Assembly (NCBI GenBank): GCA_021405325.1
Contig: QWII01000042.1
Location: 88,984 to 152,983 of the forward strand
Direction of reading: 5' to 3'
Origin: Caldilinea sp. CFX5
Lineage (GTDB): Bacteria; Chloroflexota; Anaerolineae; Caldilineales; Caldilineaceae
Length of the DNA: 64,000 nt
Part shown: positions 19,501 to 26,892 of the stretch, one piece after another
How the letters are laid out: every line of letters starts with the position of its first letter
Position numbering within the stretch: position 1 is the stretch's first letter
Made by a program: the position numbers and the translations under genes
Notes under the pieces: generated by a model
Seen by the model: the letters and a program-made list of their open reading frames with translations, nothing else
What the model was told of the DNA's origin: nothing
Database searches by the model: none

Positions 19501-21170
19501 TGGCCGGTAAACAAAAAGGCGACTTTGGGCGCCGCAGCTACACTATTGCCGGTTGCGCTCTGCAAGGCGGTTGCCGCTTCGTCCGGTGAAGCCGCCACGA
19601 CTGCCAATCGGTGGTTAAAATGGTCGCGACCGGTGTTGGCGGTAAAACAGACATCGGCCAGATTTACCGGCGACTGTGCGGTCAGATAGTCGCTAAAGCG
19701 CGCTTGCAATGCCCGGAGCGCCGCTTCACTCTTGGCGCTGAGGGTGAGCAGATGGAGCGGGCGCGGTGTGGGTGGGTGGGTGGTTAGTTGGTTGGTTGGT
19801 TGGTTGGGCGCTTCTTCGATAATCAGGTGTGCGTTAATGCCGCTCAGGCCAAAGGAGCTAACGGCGGCCAGGCGCGGTCTTTCACCGGCGGGCCACGGCG
19901 TAAGAGCCGTTGGCACTTGCACCGGAATTTGATCCCAGGCGATGTACGGATTGGGTTGGCGCAGGTGCAGATGGGACGGGAGCGCTTCGTGTTGGAAAGC
20001 CAGAATCACCTTCATCAGCCCGACAATGCCCGCGGCTGCTTCCAGGTGGCCGACGTTGGTCTTGACCGAGCCAACCAGGAGCGGTTTAACTCGTTTTTGT
20101 CCGTAAACCTTGACCATCGCGTTGATCTCAATCGGGTCGCCCAGGGTGGTGCCGGTGCCGTGCGCTTCAATATAATCAACGGCTTCGGGGCTAACAGCGG
20201 CGGCGGCTAGAGCTTTACGTAATAGCTTCTCTTGCGCCGCGCCATTCGGCACCGTCAACCCGGCGCTGGGGCCATCATGGTTGACCGCCGACCCGCGGAT
20301 GACCGCCAGGATTGGGTCGCCCGCTGCCACGGCATCCGCCAGCCGCTTGAGGACAACCATGCCACATCCTTCGCCGCGGCCATAACCATCACCCGCAGCA
20401 TCAAAGGTTTTGCAGCGTCCATCCGGCGAGAGCGCTCGCAGCTTCGATAGCATTACATTGGCGATGGGATGGAGGATCAGGTTGACGCCACCGGCCAGCG
20501 CCAGGTCACATTCACCCATACGTAACGCCTGACAAGCCAGGTGTACCGTCACCAGCGACGAGGAACACTCGGTCGCCACCACCATGCTCGGCCCCTGTAA
20601 GCCCAGCAGATAGGAAAGGCGACCGGCGGTAAAGCTAAAGCTGTTGCCGGTGAGCAGATAAGGGTCATATTCCTCTTCGTTGTACCATTGCGGATGGTCG
20701 CGGTTCATGTAGCCGACGTAGACGCCCGTCTCCGTGTTGGTCAGCCGCTCCGGCGCCAGACCGGCATGTTCCAACGCTTCCCAACTCACTTCCAACAGGA
20801 GACGCTGTTGCGGGTCCATTGTCAACGCCTCGCGCGGGGGAATGCCGAAAAATTCGGGGTCAAAGTGGTAGACGCCCTTAAGGAAGCCGCCCTGGCGCGT
20901 ATACATTTTGTTCGGGGTGTCAGGGTTGGGATCATAATGGGCATCGACATTCCAGCGCTCTGCCGGAATTTCACCCACGGCATCCACCCCCTCGCGCAGC
21001 AGTTGCCAAAAAGCAGCGGGGCTATCAGCCTGGGGAAAGCGACAGCCCATACCAATCACTGCAATGGGTTCACGCCGGGCCTGCTCCATCGCCGCCAGTT
21101 TGCTCTTCAGTTCACGCAGCTCCAACAGCGCTTGCTGCATCAGCCGTTTGTTATCGGGTTGTGTTGACAT
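13581..21170 (-). CDS. Hybrid type I PKS-NRPS: KS-AT-ACP-C-A-T-TE
   Basis: This 2529-residue megasynthase starts with a short coiled N-terminus (NKRLMQQALLELRELKSKL). KS spans about 34-455: Cys202 in ATECSSS, EAHGTGT, KTNVGHL. AT spans about 545-850: GHSVGEY near 643, HAFH near 745, which fits malonyl-CoA. The ACP carrier serine is 1044 (GLDSLMG). The C domain is about 1115-1560 with HHTICDAWS near 1261. The A domain is about 1590-2140 (YTSGSTGKPKGT, GRRDHQVKIRGYRIELGE). The T domain serine is 2187 (LGGNSLLAVR). TE is about 2230-2510 with nucleophile Ser2319 (GHSLGG). Reading its A-domain pocket by eye against GrsA gives DATKVGEVG(K), closest to Asn-type codes. No KR, DH or ER is present. No Shine-Dalgarno sequence is seen before the ATG. 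Several in-frame repeat insertions are described separately. The TE makes this the terminal enzyme. Confidence 0.95.
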   Translation of the reverse strand: MSTQPDNKRLMQQALLELRELKSKLAAMEQARREPIAVIGMGCRFPQADSPAAFWQLLREGVDAVGEIPAERWNVDAHYDPNPDTPNKMYTRQGGFLKGVYHFDPEFFGIPPREALTMDPQQRLLLEVSWEALEHAGLAPERLTNTETGVYVGYMNRDHPQWYNEEEYDPYLLTGNSFSFTAGRLSYLLGLQGPSMVVATECSSSLVTVHLACQALRMGECDLALAGGVNLILHPIANVMLSKLRALSPDGRCKTFDAAGDGYGRGEGCGMVVLKRLADAVAAGDPILAVIRGSAVNHDGPSAGLTVPNGAAQEKLLRKALAAAAVSPEAVDYIEAHGTGTTLGDPIEINAMVKVYGQKRVKPLLVGSVKTNVGHLEAAAGIVGLMKVILAFQHEALPSHLHLRQPNPYIAWDQIPVQVPTALTPWPAGERPRLAAVSSFGLSGINAHLIIEEAPNQPTNQLTTHPPTPRPLHLLTLSAKSEAALRALQARFSDYLTAQSPVNLADVCFTANTGRDHFNHRLAVVAASPDEAATALQSATGNSVAAAPKVAFLFTGQGSQAVNMGRELYATQPVFRQTIDRCDELLRAELGRSLLTILYPGADDDAALIHQTAYTQPALFAVEYALAALWQAWGVKPAFVMGHSVGEYVAACVAGVFSLADGLKLITARGRLMQALPTNGTMVAIMAPVTAVADALAPVAATVSIAAVNGPRNVVIAGETQAVQQVVQHFNAQGVKTTPLTVSHAFHSPLMEPMLAAFAEVARTITYAAPRIPLVSNLTGTVVREEVTAPDYWCHHVRQPVLFAAGMDTLAQRGVTAYVEIGPKPVLLGMGRQCLEAGEHAKLEWLPSLRPEQEWRQLLSTLGALHAHGVSVDWTAFYQGATHRRVALPTYPFQRKRYVGFTPSAASQRNNHSPQTPIIALLKQGDATELAQLLAGSGDFSPAQQALLPTLVNTLIQQHQAQLTAHMQQGWQNDLADNALPDNAGTVQSSQALWQLWQEASAAERLPLIATALEKEIACVLGYRGVEAPPLDRTCSLLDLGLDSLMGVELRNWVKGALNLELNMAEFLAGPNIDGLAAHLHEQLMTGQTDDKVSTVATNGFYSATNGTHQSQPAADLAVHPLSHGQQALWFIQQSAPENSAYNVGLAFRLRSAIDDDVLRQAFQHLVNRHAALRTTFAPSPATEDLVQIVHLYQAVDFVQINAPWSADELHARVAEAYAAPFDLAQGPLMRVRLFTSTGSDFGELSRAVSGPNRDHVLLITFHHTICDAWSTWTLLGELWTLYPTLKTGAPMPFPLQAMPAATYGDFARWQQAMIAGAEGERLWRYWQEQLANAQTILDLPTDYPRPAVQTYRGASHTLTIEPTMTQGLRDLARAENATLYMALLAAYQLLLHRYTGQEDILVGSAMAGRGQPQFAEVVGYFVNPVVMRGRLAGNPTFQAFLQQVRTTALAAFAHQEYPYPLLVARLQPKRDPSRSPLFQVDFTLQKLPPIAEQFKRAGQNANAGTLILEPFALAEEEGQFDLSLHIFDEGESLRAVFKYNTDLFAPATIARMAGHFATLLTGILANPQARLGELPLLTAAERQQLLYTWNNTQTDQLAFPLTQCVHEVFAQQVVRTPDAIAVVSDQVARLALTGWQGDQVYNQVATLSPLHPVTLSYDELNRRANQLAHHLRTQGVGPEVLVGVCLERTPELVVAILAVLKAGGAYVPLDPSYPPERLNFMVADAAVRVLITQQSLGDRLPINAPLLYLDEAWDLIARQPDHNPAVAVQPDNLAYVIYTSGSTGKPKGTLIEHRGLSNYLAWCVQAYNVAAGGGAPVNSSIGFDATITSFFSPLLVGGKVVLIPEHDEIEMLCRALTGDEQFSLVKITPAHLEILSHLLTTAGEAPPPINANAFVIGGEALFGHHLTFWQRHAPQTRLINEYGPTETVVGCCIYEAQEPITGPVAIGRPIANTQLYVLDQYRQPAPIGVPGELYIGGAGVARGYLNRPELTAERFIRDPFCAEPTARLYKTGDLARYRPDGKLEYLGRRDHQVKIRGYRIELGEIEAVLIQHQQVREAVVVAREVQPGDKQLVAYLLLAESVSNGAATIQAPSHPVTLSELRDHLHQTLPEYMTPSHFVILDAFPLTSNGKVDRAALPAPTLGESGERFVPPRDSVEMRLATIWKTILGLPQVGVLHNFFDLGGNSLLAVRLVAHIQQEFGKTLPLASLFQRGNVEQMAALLRQNGQALPAVHSPLAPIQTTGAKPPFFCVPGAGGYVIYLYQLARCLGADQPFYGLQAAGLDGDEAPHSTIEAMAAYYIDALRTVQPEGPYYLGGHSLGGWVAFEMAQQLQQQGQTVALVAIIDTPAPELAHFVDQSAWDDARWLVELSYRIKHLLAPTLAVSYDALQPLTAEEQLTYLQTQLAAVNLFPAEAGLEQLQRLLEIFKAHSQVRYTIPATAIATPLALFRTQTEFGPDQEASDDSHFIELANPVADSAWGWAAYGPTTVHLLPGDHLSILNEPHVHELAACVAAALIEATNCEGSALVG
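14871..14905. repeat. GTGACAGGGTGA-type repeat inside the A-domain coding region
   Basis: TGACAAGGTGACAGGGTGA at 14871-14889 is identical to 16200-16218. It encodes an irregular APSHPVTLSELRDHL stretch between the A core and its C-terminal subdomain. Confidence 0.65.
16200..16310. repeat. Palindromic repeat inserted in frame near the start of the A domain
   Basis: TGACAAGGTGACAGGGTGA followed by a second GGGTGACAGGGTGG copy faces inverted CACCTTGCCACCCCG and GGCAAGCCTTGCC. It encodes about 30 residues between DAIAVVSD and LSYDELNRRAN, where A domains normally have only about five. Confidence 0.75.
17423..17467. repeat. GACTTCGGCG/CTCAGTCGA repeat inside the condensation domain
   Basis: The minus-strand sequence contains GACTTCGGCGAGCTCAGTCG, nearly the intergenic core at about 4321-4345. 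It encodes the odd TSTGSDFGELSRAVSGPNRD loop just before HHTICDAW. Confidence 0.65.
19781..19806. repeat. GGTT tetramer run in the KS-AT linker of the hybrid synthase
   Basis: GGTTAGTTGGTTGGTTGG and flanking bases encode APNQPTNQLTTHPPTP, matching in composition the intergenic GGTT repeats. Confidence 0.75.
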
Positions 21171-21193
21171 GTGACTAGTCAGTTAGGTAGTTG

Positions 21194-21250
21194 GTTGGTT
21201 CAGTGCTTCGGTGGTTGAGCTTGTCGAAACCACCGAAGCACTGAACCAAC
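21194..21250. repeat. GGTT palindrome, 23-bp perfect arms, GAGCTTGTCGA core
   Basis: 21194-21216 and 21228-21250 are perfect inverted copies containing CAGTGCTTCGGTGGTT. It lies between the two PKS genes and occupies the place where a ribosome-binding site for the downstream synthase would be sought. Confidence 0.85.
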
Positions 21251-21258
21251 AAAATTTT

Positions 21259-24200
21259 TTATGCCGTCAATTCTTCTGCCAACAATGCCGCCAATTCGTC
21301 GTCGGAGAGGTTTTCGAGTTCAGAGAGCAGGTCGGCGACTTCGGCATCGGGGGTGGCGCTCTGGTTGGCATCGGCGGCGTCCAGGTTGTCTTCCCCGGCC
21401 AGTTTGGCGTTGATTTGTTGGGACAGATAATCGACCAGCGCTTCTACGGTGGGATAGTCGAACATGAGCGTGGGCGGGACGGGCAGTTCCAGCCCCCGTT
21501 CCAGGCGATTCTTTAGCTCCATCGCCATCAACGAATCCAGTCCCAGGTCAAAGAGGCGCTGGCGGAGGGTAATCTTTTCCGGCGTCTTAAAGCCTAGCAC
21601 CTGTGCCAACTGGCTGCGTAGAAAGGTAATCAACTGCTCGTGCCGTTCCCCGGCGTTGAGAGGGATAAGCAGCGCCACCAGCGACTCTTCCTCGCTGACT
21701 AGCGCTTGGGTCAACCGGCTAAAGAAGGGCGTTTGCGCACCAGGGAAATTCTTGTAGAGCTTGGGCCAGTCAATCGGCACAACACCGACCTGGACGGAAC
21801 GGTTATCACTGGCCTGGAGTAAACCGCTAAAGATCTGGATGCCCTGCTCCGAAGTCAGTGCGCCCAGCCCTAGATTCGCCAAACGTCCCAAGACGAGATC
21901 ATTGGCGGCCATCCCCGCCTCGGCCCACGGCCCCCAGTTGATCGACTGTGCCGGCAGCCCTAAGCCGCGCCGGTGGTGAACCAACGCATCCATAAAGGTA
22001 TTGCCCGCCGCATAGTTGCCCTGCCCCGGCGAGCCAAGCAAGGAGGCAACCGATGAGAAGCAGACAAAGAAGGCGAGCGGGCGATCCATGGTCTGGGTGT
22101 GCAACTGCCAGGCGCCGGCCACTTTAGGCGCCAACACCTTAGCAAAGCGTTCAGCATTCTGTTGGCGCAAGACCCCATCATCCAAAACACCCGCGGCATG
22201 AATGATACCGCGCAAGGGCGGACAGGTAGCATCGATTTCCGCCAACATTCTCGTAACATCTGCCGCCACAGCGACATCGGCTTGCGTAACCAACACACGC
22301 ACGCCACGCCCTTCCAATTCTTGTAGCGCCGCCGCTTTGCCCTGTGCGCCGCTGCGACCGCTCAGGACAAGATGGCGCGCACCCTGGTCAACTAAAGCGT
22401 GCGCCACTTGCAACCCCAGCGCACCCAAACCGCCGGTGATCAGGTAACTGGCCTCAGCTTCGAGAGATGGCTCTTGCCCAGTGGTCGCGAGCGGTTGCGC
22501 TGCCGTCAGGCGGGCGACAAAGCGCGCACCCCGTCGCCAGGCAATCTGGTCTTCGTTCGTCTGTGCCTGTTCCGTTTGCCAACTGGCGCTGATTTCGGTA
22601 AATAACTGTTGCGCTGCCGCGATTGGATCGCTGGTGGGGTCGAGATCGAGACAGACGCAGCCCATATCAGGATGCTCCTGGGGAATGACACGGCCCAAGC
22701 CCCAGAGCGTTGCTTGTTGCACTTCGCGCGGACGCTGCAACCCTTCACCGGCGACAAAGCGCGCCCCTTGCGTCACCAGCCAGAGACGGGGCAAGGGCGG
22801 GCGCAAGCTTTGCAACAGATGGAGCGTACTGAGACAGCCCAGCCCCTGGTCAAGCCCAACCACCTCCGTATCCAAACTCCACAGGTGGACAACGCCCTTG
22901 ATCGGCTGCCCGATTAAAGCAGTGAAGAGGGCGCCCATATCCATTGAGTTGGCCGGACGGATGCGGAAATGTTCGCCGTCAATACGGTCATAGCGTTCGC
23001 CCGGCAGCACCAAGATCGCGCGCTGGTTGCTCATGCGCAGCTTGTCGGCCAGCGTTTGGGCCACGCCCTGGCTGTCGGCGAAGATGAGCCAGTTGGCGGC
23101 AGATGGGGTGATTGGGTGATTGAGCGATTGAGCGAGTGGCTCGTTCGTTTGCTGCCATTCGACTTCATAGAGCAGGCCGGGCTGTTGGGCGTTATCAGCA
23201 GCAGCTTGCTGGGTGGGCATGGCGATGGCTTGACAGTGTAGACCTTGTAACGTCATGAGCAGTTGACCGGCGGCGTCGTAGAGATGGAGGTTGCCGGCGA
23301 GGCGGACGTCACTTTCTTCGGTTAAGTGCGCATGGCAATAGAATGTTTCCTGTGGCTGTGGCTGGCGCCGGATGGTCAACTGGTCGATTTGCACCGGAAG
23401 GAAGACACGACCCTCCGCCTGACGTGTAGTGTCGCCGGTCAGTACGCCCAGGAAGGTTTGCAGACAGTTGTCGAGCAAGACGGGGTGGATCTGGTATTCC
23501 TGTTGGGTCGCAGCCAGGCTTTCGTGCAGGCGCAATTCAGCCAGCGCTTCACCGGTCCCCTGCCAGAGTTGGGTAATGGCCTGGAAGGTTGGGCCGTAGT
23601 GGAGACCCAGTTGGCGGAATTGGGCGTAGCATTGCGCCTGTGGAGTGGGGTGTCCCAAGCGTTCCCGCAAGGGGGCCAGCGCCACCGGTGCAGACGCACC
23701 GACGGCCGCCTGCCGATTTAATTTACTGGTGGCGTGATGAATCCAACCTGGAATCTCACCAGGGCTGCTCTGACTTTGACTGTAAATATCAACCGTGTCG
23801 CCGGCCAGAACGACCTGGAAGCGGGTGGCCGGCTCGGCTGTAGCTGATGGGGCCAGCGGCAATGCTTTGTGAAAGAGAATCTGTTCGATCTGGCCGGCGC
23901 TTTCGGCTTGCGCCGCCACGGCCAGCGTCATCTCCATATAACCGGCGCCAGGGTAGATGATCGTATTCTGCACCCGATGATCAGCCAAATAGGCCAGTTG
24001 CTGCTGATCCAGTTCCCCTTCCCAGACGCGCACCGCCGGCGCCAGGTTAAGCTGTCCACCCAAGAGTGGATGGCTGCTGACGCCACGGGTGACGGCGCTT
24101 TGGCTATGGGCTGACCCCAGCCGATCCTGCAGCGATCCTTCGGATTCAAGCCAATAATGTTCCCGTTGCCAGGGATAGCTTGGCAAGCGGACAAAACGCC

Positions 24201-26820
24201 CGTCCACCACCTGCGACCAAGCGACTGGATAGCCCAACGTGTAAAGCTGGCCGAGGGTTGTTAAGAGTGTTGCCCGTTCCGATTGTTCCCGACGCAGAGA
24301 AGCGAGAACCACATGCGGCGCCGGGGTGGTGCCGGTGGCTTCTTTCAAACATTCTTGCACCGAACGCACCAGCACCGGATGCGGGCTGACTTCGAGAAAA
24401 TGAGTTGCGCCACTCTGGTGCAAGTGGATGATGGCGTCAGCAAAGCGCACCGGTTGGCGCACATTTTGCCACCAGTAGTCGCCGGTTAAGGTTGCGCCGT
24501 CGATCAGCTTGCCGGTCACGGTGGAATAGAGCGGCGTGGTGGCGGCTTGCGGCTGCAAAGTTGCTAGGGAAGCGATCAACTCAGCGCGGATGGGATCCAT
24601 TTGCGGGCTGTGATAGGGCACTTCCACCTGTAAGAAGCGGTTGAAAATCTTTTGGGCATCCAGGGTAGCAGCAATCGCCTTGAGCACCGCTGTGTCACCA
24701 GCCAGTGTGACCGCGGTCGGGCTGTTGATGGCGCCGATCGAAACCACGGCGCTGTAATCGGCCAGATAGGGCATGACGGCATTTTCTGACAGCCCCACTG
24801 CTAACATCGTCCCCGTTCCGGCGGTGGTCTGTTGCAGGCGGCTGCGTTGATAGATGACCAACACCGCATCGGCCAGGCTCAAAGCGCCGGCAGCATAGGC
24901 GGCGGCAATTTCGCCGACACTATGACCGACAATCGCCGCCGGTTTGACGCCCCAGGCGCGCCACAAGGCCGTCAACCCCACTTGCACACCAAAGATCGCC
25001 GGTTGGGCTATACGGGTCTCGTTGATCTGCGAATCTGCTTCAGCGGCCAGCAACATCTCAACCAGCGACCAGCCGGCCAGTGGTTGCAATAACTGGTCTA
25101 CCGCCACAATCGCCTCACGAAAGATCGGCTCATCCTGGAAGAGTTGCCGCCCCATCGCCCACCACTGCGTTCCCATACCGGCGTAAACAAAGGCCAACTG
25201 CATCGCCTCGTCACTGCTCTGCCCGCTGACAGTCCCTGCCCCCGTTTCCTCGGCCAGGAACGCATCCAATTGCCCCACCAGCGCCGCCATCGATTCCGCC
25301 ACAAACGCCGCCCGATAGGGATGCTGTCCCCGCCGCGTCGCCGCACTATAGCAAAGATCGGCCAGCGAACTGCCAGTTGTACTCACAAACGCCCGATAAC
25401 TTCCCACCATCGCCCGCAACGCCTCCGGCGTCCGCGCCGACACCGGAAAGAGCAATGGTTGTACGCGCTTCCTGTCTTCTTGTCTTCCTGTCTTCTTGTC
25501 TTCTCTCCTGTCCGGCGCTTCTTCCAATACCACATTGGCATTAGCGCCACCGAAGCCAAAGGAGTTGACGCTGGCAAAGCGGCTGCCGCTCACCGGTTCC
25601 GGCCAGGGCATGAGTGTGGTCGGCACCTGTAGGTTGAGATCCGCAAAGGGAATTTGGGGGTTGGGCGTCTGGAAGTGCAGATTGGCTGGGATCTGGCGGT
25701 GATGCAAGGCCAGCGCCGTCTTGATCAAGCCGGCCACCCCGGCGGTCGCCTCCAAATGACCAATGTTGCTCTTCACGGAGCCGATCATGCAAGGCGTTGA
25801 ACGTTCCTTGCCCAGCACCTTGCCCAGCGCGTTCGTCTCAATCGGGTCGCCGACAAAGGTGCCGGTGCCGTGCGCTTCGACATATTGAATCTGTGCGGGA
25901 TCGACCCCGGCCTGTTGCAATGAGGCGCGTAACGCCGCTTCCTGGGCGCGACCATTAGGCACGGTCAGCCCATTGCTGCGGCCATCCTGGTTGGTGGCGC
26001 TGCCGCGGATGACGGCATAGATCGGGTCGCCATCGGCCAGGGCGCGGCTCAAGGGTTTCAACACCACGACGCCACAACCTTCGGCGCGGACATAGCCATT
26101 GGCGCGAGCGTCAAAGCTTTTGCAGCGGCCATCAGGCGAAAGCATGGAAGCTTTGCTGGTGGCAATTGTATTTTCCGGCTTTAAGAGCAGACTGGCGCCG
26201 CCGGCTACCGCCATTGTACATTCGCCATTGCGCAGACTCTGACAGGCCAGATGCACCGCCACCAGCGAGGACGAACAGGCTGTATCGACCGCCATACTCG
26301 GCCCGGTAAGATCAAAGACATAGGAGATGCGGTTGGCCGCAATGCTCATCGACGTGCCGACGCCGGTGTGATTGTTGATCAGTTGGCGGTTGTTCGGCCC
26401 CGTCAGCAGTTGCTCGAAGTCGCGCATAAAGATGCCGACAAAGACGCCGGTCGCCGAGCCGGCTAACGTTTCCGGCGCTTGCCCGCCATCTTCTAATGCT
26501 TCCCAGGTCATCTCTAAGAGGAGCCGGTGTTGCGGGTCCATCACTGCCGCTTCCCTGGGCGAGATGCCAAAGAATTGGGCGTCGAACTGGTCGATCTTGT
26601 CGATAAAGCCGCCCCATTTGGCATAAGTGTGACCCGGTTTGCTCTGGTCGGGGTCAAAAAATTTCTGAATATTCCAGCGGTCATTGGGGATTTCGCTGAT
26701 GGCGTCAACCCCATTCTGGAGCAACTGCCAGAAAGCGGCCGGCCCCTGCACCCCACCCGGCAACCGGCAGCCAATCCCAATGATGGCAATCGCGTCTGTC
26801 GATAGACTAGATACGGACAT
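21259..26820 (-). CDS. Type I polyketide synthase: KS-AT-DH-KR-ACP
   Basis: In this 1853-residue module, KS has Cys182 (DTACSSS), EAHGTGT and KSNIGHL. AT has Ser634 (GHSVGEI) and the specificity site VPYHS near 734, neither the malonyl HAFH nor the methylmalonyl YASH form. DH begins HPLLGG near 908 with catalytic His948 in ADHRVQNTIIYP (the usual Gly of HxxxGxxxxP is Asn) and Asp1117 in HPVLLDNCLQ. KR has LITGGLGALG near 1460, LDD (B-type, D-hydroxyl by the usual rule) and NYAAGN near 1603. ACP Ser1763 is in LGLDSLM. The acidic C-terminus (LLSELENLSDDELAALLAEE) resembles a docking helix. No ER and no loading domain are present. AAGGAG precedes the ATG. It probably makes an enoyl chain and passes it to the downstream hybrid synthase. 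Iterative use is possible. Confidence 0.95.
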   Translation of the reverse strand: MSVSSLSTDAIAIIGIGCRLPGGVQGPAAFWQLLQNGVDAISEIPNDRWNIQKFFDPDQSKPGHTYAKWGGFIDKIDQFDAQFFGISPREAAVMDPQHRLLLEMTWEALEDGGQAPETLAGSATGVFVGIFMRDFEQLLTGPNNRQLINNHTGVGTSMSIAANRISYVFDLTGPSMAVDTACSSSLVAVHLACQSLRNGECTMAVAGGASLLLKPENTIATSKASMLSPDGRCKSFDARANGYVRAEGCGVVVLKPLSRALADGDPIYAVIRGSATNQDGRSNGLTVPNGRAQEAALRASLQQAGVDPAQIQYVEAHGTGTFVGDPIETNALGKVLGKERSTPCMIGSVKSNIGHLEATAGVAGLIKTALALHHRQIPANLHFQTPNPQIPFADLNLQVPTTLMPWPEPVSGSRFASVNSFGFGGANANVVLEEAPDRREDKKTGRQEDRKRVQPLLFPVSARTPEALRAMVGSYRAFVSTTGSSLADLCYSAATRRGQHPYRAAFVAESMAALVGQLDAFLAEETGAGTVSGQSSDEAMQLAFVYAGMGTQWWAMGRQLFQDEPIFREAIVAVDQLLQPLAGWSLVEMLLAAEADSQINETRIAQPAIFGVQVGLTALWRAWGVKPAAIVGHSVGEIAAAYAAGALSLADAVLVIYQRSRLQQTTAGTGTMLAVGLSENAVMPYLADYSAVVSIGAINSPTAVTLAGDTAVLKAIAATLDAQKIFNRFLQVEVPYHSPQMDPIRAELIASLATLQPQAATTPLYSTVTGKLIDGATLTGDYWWQNVRQPVRFADAIIHLHQSGATHFLEVSPHPVLVRSVQECLKEATGTTPAPHVVLASLRREQSERATLLTTLGQLYTLGYPVAWSQVVDGRFVRLPSYPWQREHYWLESEGSLQDRLGSAHSQSAVTRGVSSHPLLGGQLNLAPAVRVWEGELDQQQLAYLADHRVQNTIIYPGAGYMEMTLAVAAQAESAGQIEQILFHKALPLAPSATAEPATRFQVVLAGDTVDIYSQSQSSPGEIPGWIHHATSKLNRQAAVGASAPVALAPLRERLGHPTPQAQCYAQFRQLGLHYGPTFQAITQLWQGTGEALAELRLHESLAATQQEYQIHPVLLDNCLQTFLGVLTGDTTRQAEGRVFLPVQIDQLTIRRQPQPQETFYCHAHLTEESDVRLAGNLHLYDAAGQLLMTLQGLHCQAIAMPTQQAAADNAQQPGLLYEVEWQQTNEPLAQSLNHPITPSAANWLIFADSQGVAQTLADKLRMSNQRAILVLPGERYDRIDGEHFRIRPANSMDMGALFTALIGQPIKGVVHLWSLDTEVVGLDQGLGCLSTLHLLQSLRPPLPRLWLVTQGARFVAGEGLQRPREVQQATLWGLGRVIPQEHPDMGCVCLDLDPTSDPIAAAQQLFTEISASWQTEQAQTNEDQIAWRRGARFVARLTAAQPLATTGQEPSLEAEASYLITGGLGALGLQVAHALVDQGARHLVLSGRSGAQGKAAALQELEGRGVRVLVTQADVAVAADVTRMLAEIDATCPPLRGIIHAAGVLDDGVLRQQNAERFAKVLAPKVAGAWQLHTQTMDRPLAFFVCFSSVASLLGSPGQGNYAAGNTFMDALVHHRRGLGLPAQSINWGPWAEAGMAANDLVLGRLANLGLGALTSEQGIQIFSGLLQASDNRSVQVGVVPIDWPKLYKNFPGAQTPFFSRLTQALVSEEESLVALLIPLNAGERHEQLITFLRSQLAQVLGFKTPEKITLRQRLFDLGLDSLMAMELKNRLERGLELPVPPTLMFDYPTVEALVDYLSQQINAKLAGEDNLDAADANQSATPDAEVADLLSELENLSDDELAALLAEELTA
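23100..23150. repeat. GATTGAGC-type octamer repeat inside the PKS structural region
   Basis: GATTGGGTGATTGAGCGATTGAGCGA encompasses repeated GATTGAGC units. It encodes EPLAQSLNHPITPSAAN between DH and KR, an atypical composition for this region. Confidence 0.55.
25466..25512. repeat. CTTCTTGT/CTTCCTGT octamer array in the KS-AT linker of the PKS
   Basis: Four to five copies of CTTC(T/C)TGT encode RREDKKTGRQEDRKR in the linker after the KS (about residues 437-452). The same octamer forms a longer intergenic array at 53312-53417. Confidence 0.8.
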
Positions 26821-26836
26821 ACAATCTCCTTATTTG

Positions 26837-26891
26837 TTGGTTAGTTGGTTGGTTGGTTGAGCTTGTCGAAACCAACCAACCAACTAACCAA
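26837..26891. repeat. GGTT palindrome with GAGCTTGTCGA core
   Basis: TTGGTTAGTTGGTTGGTTGG pairs with CCAACCAACCAACTAACCAA. It lies between the halogenase-like gene and the PKS gene, leaving the PKS ribosome site AAGGAG intact. Confidence 0.85.
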
Positions 26892-26892
26892 T

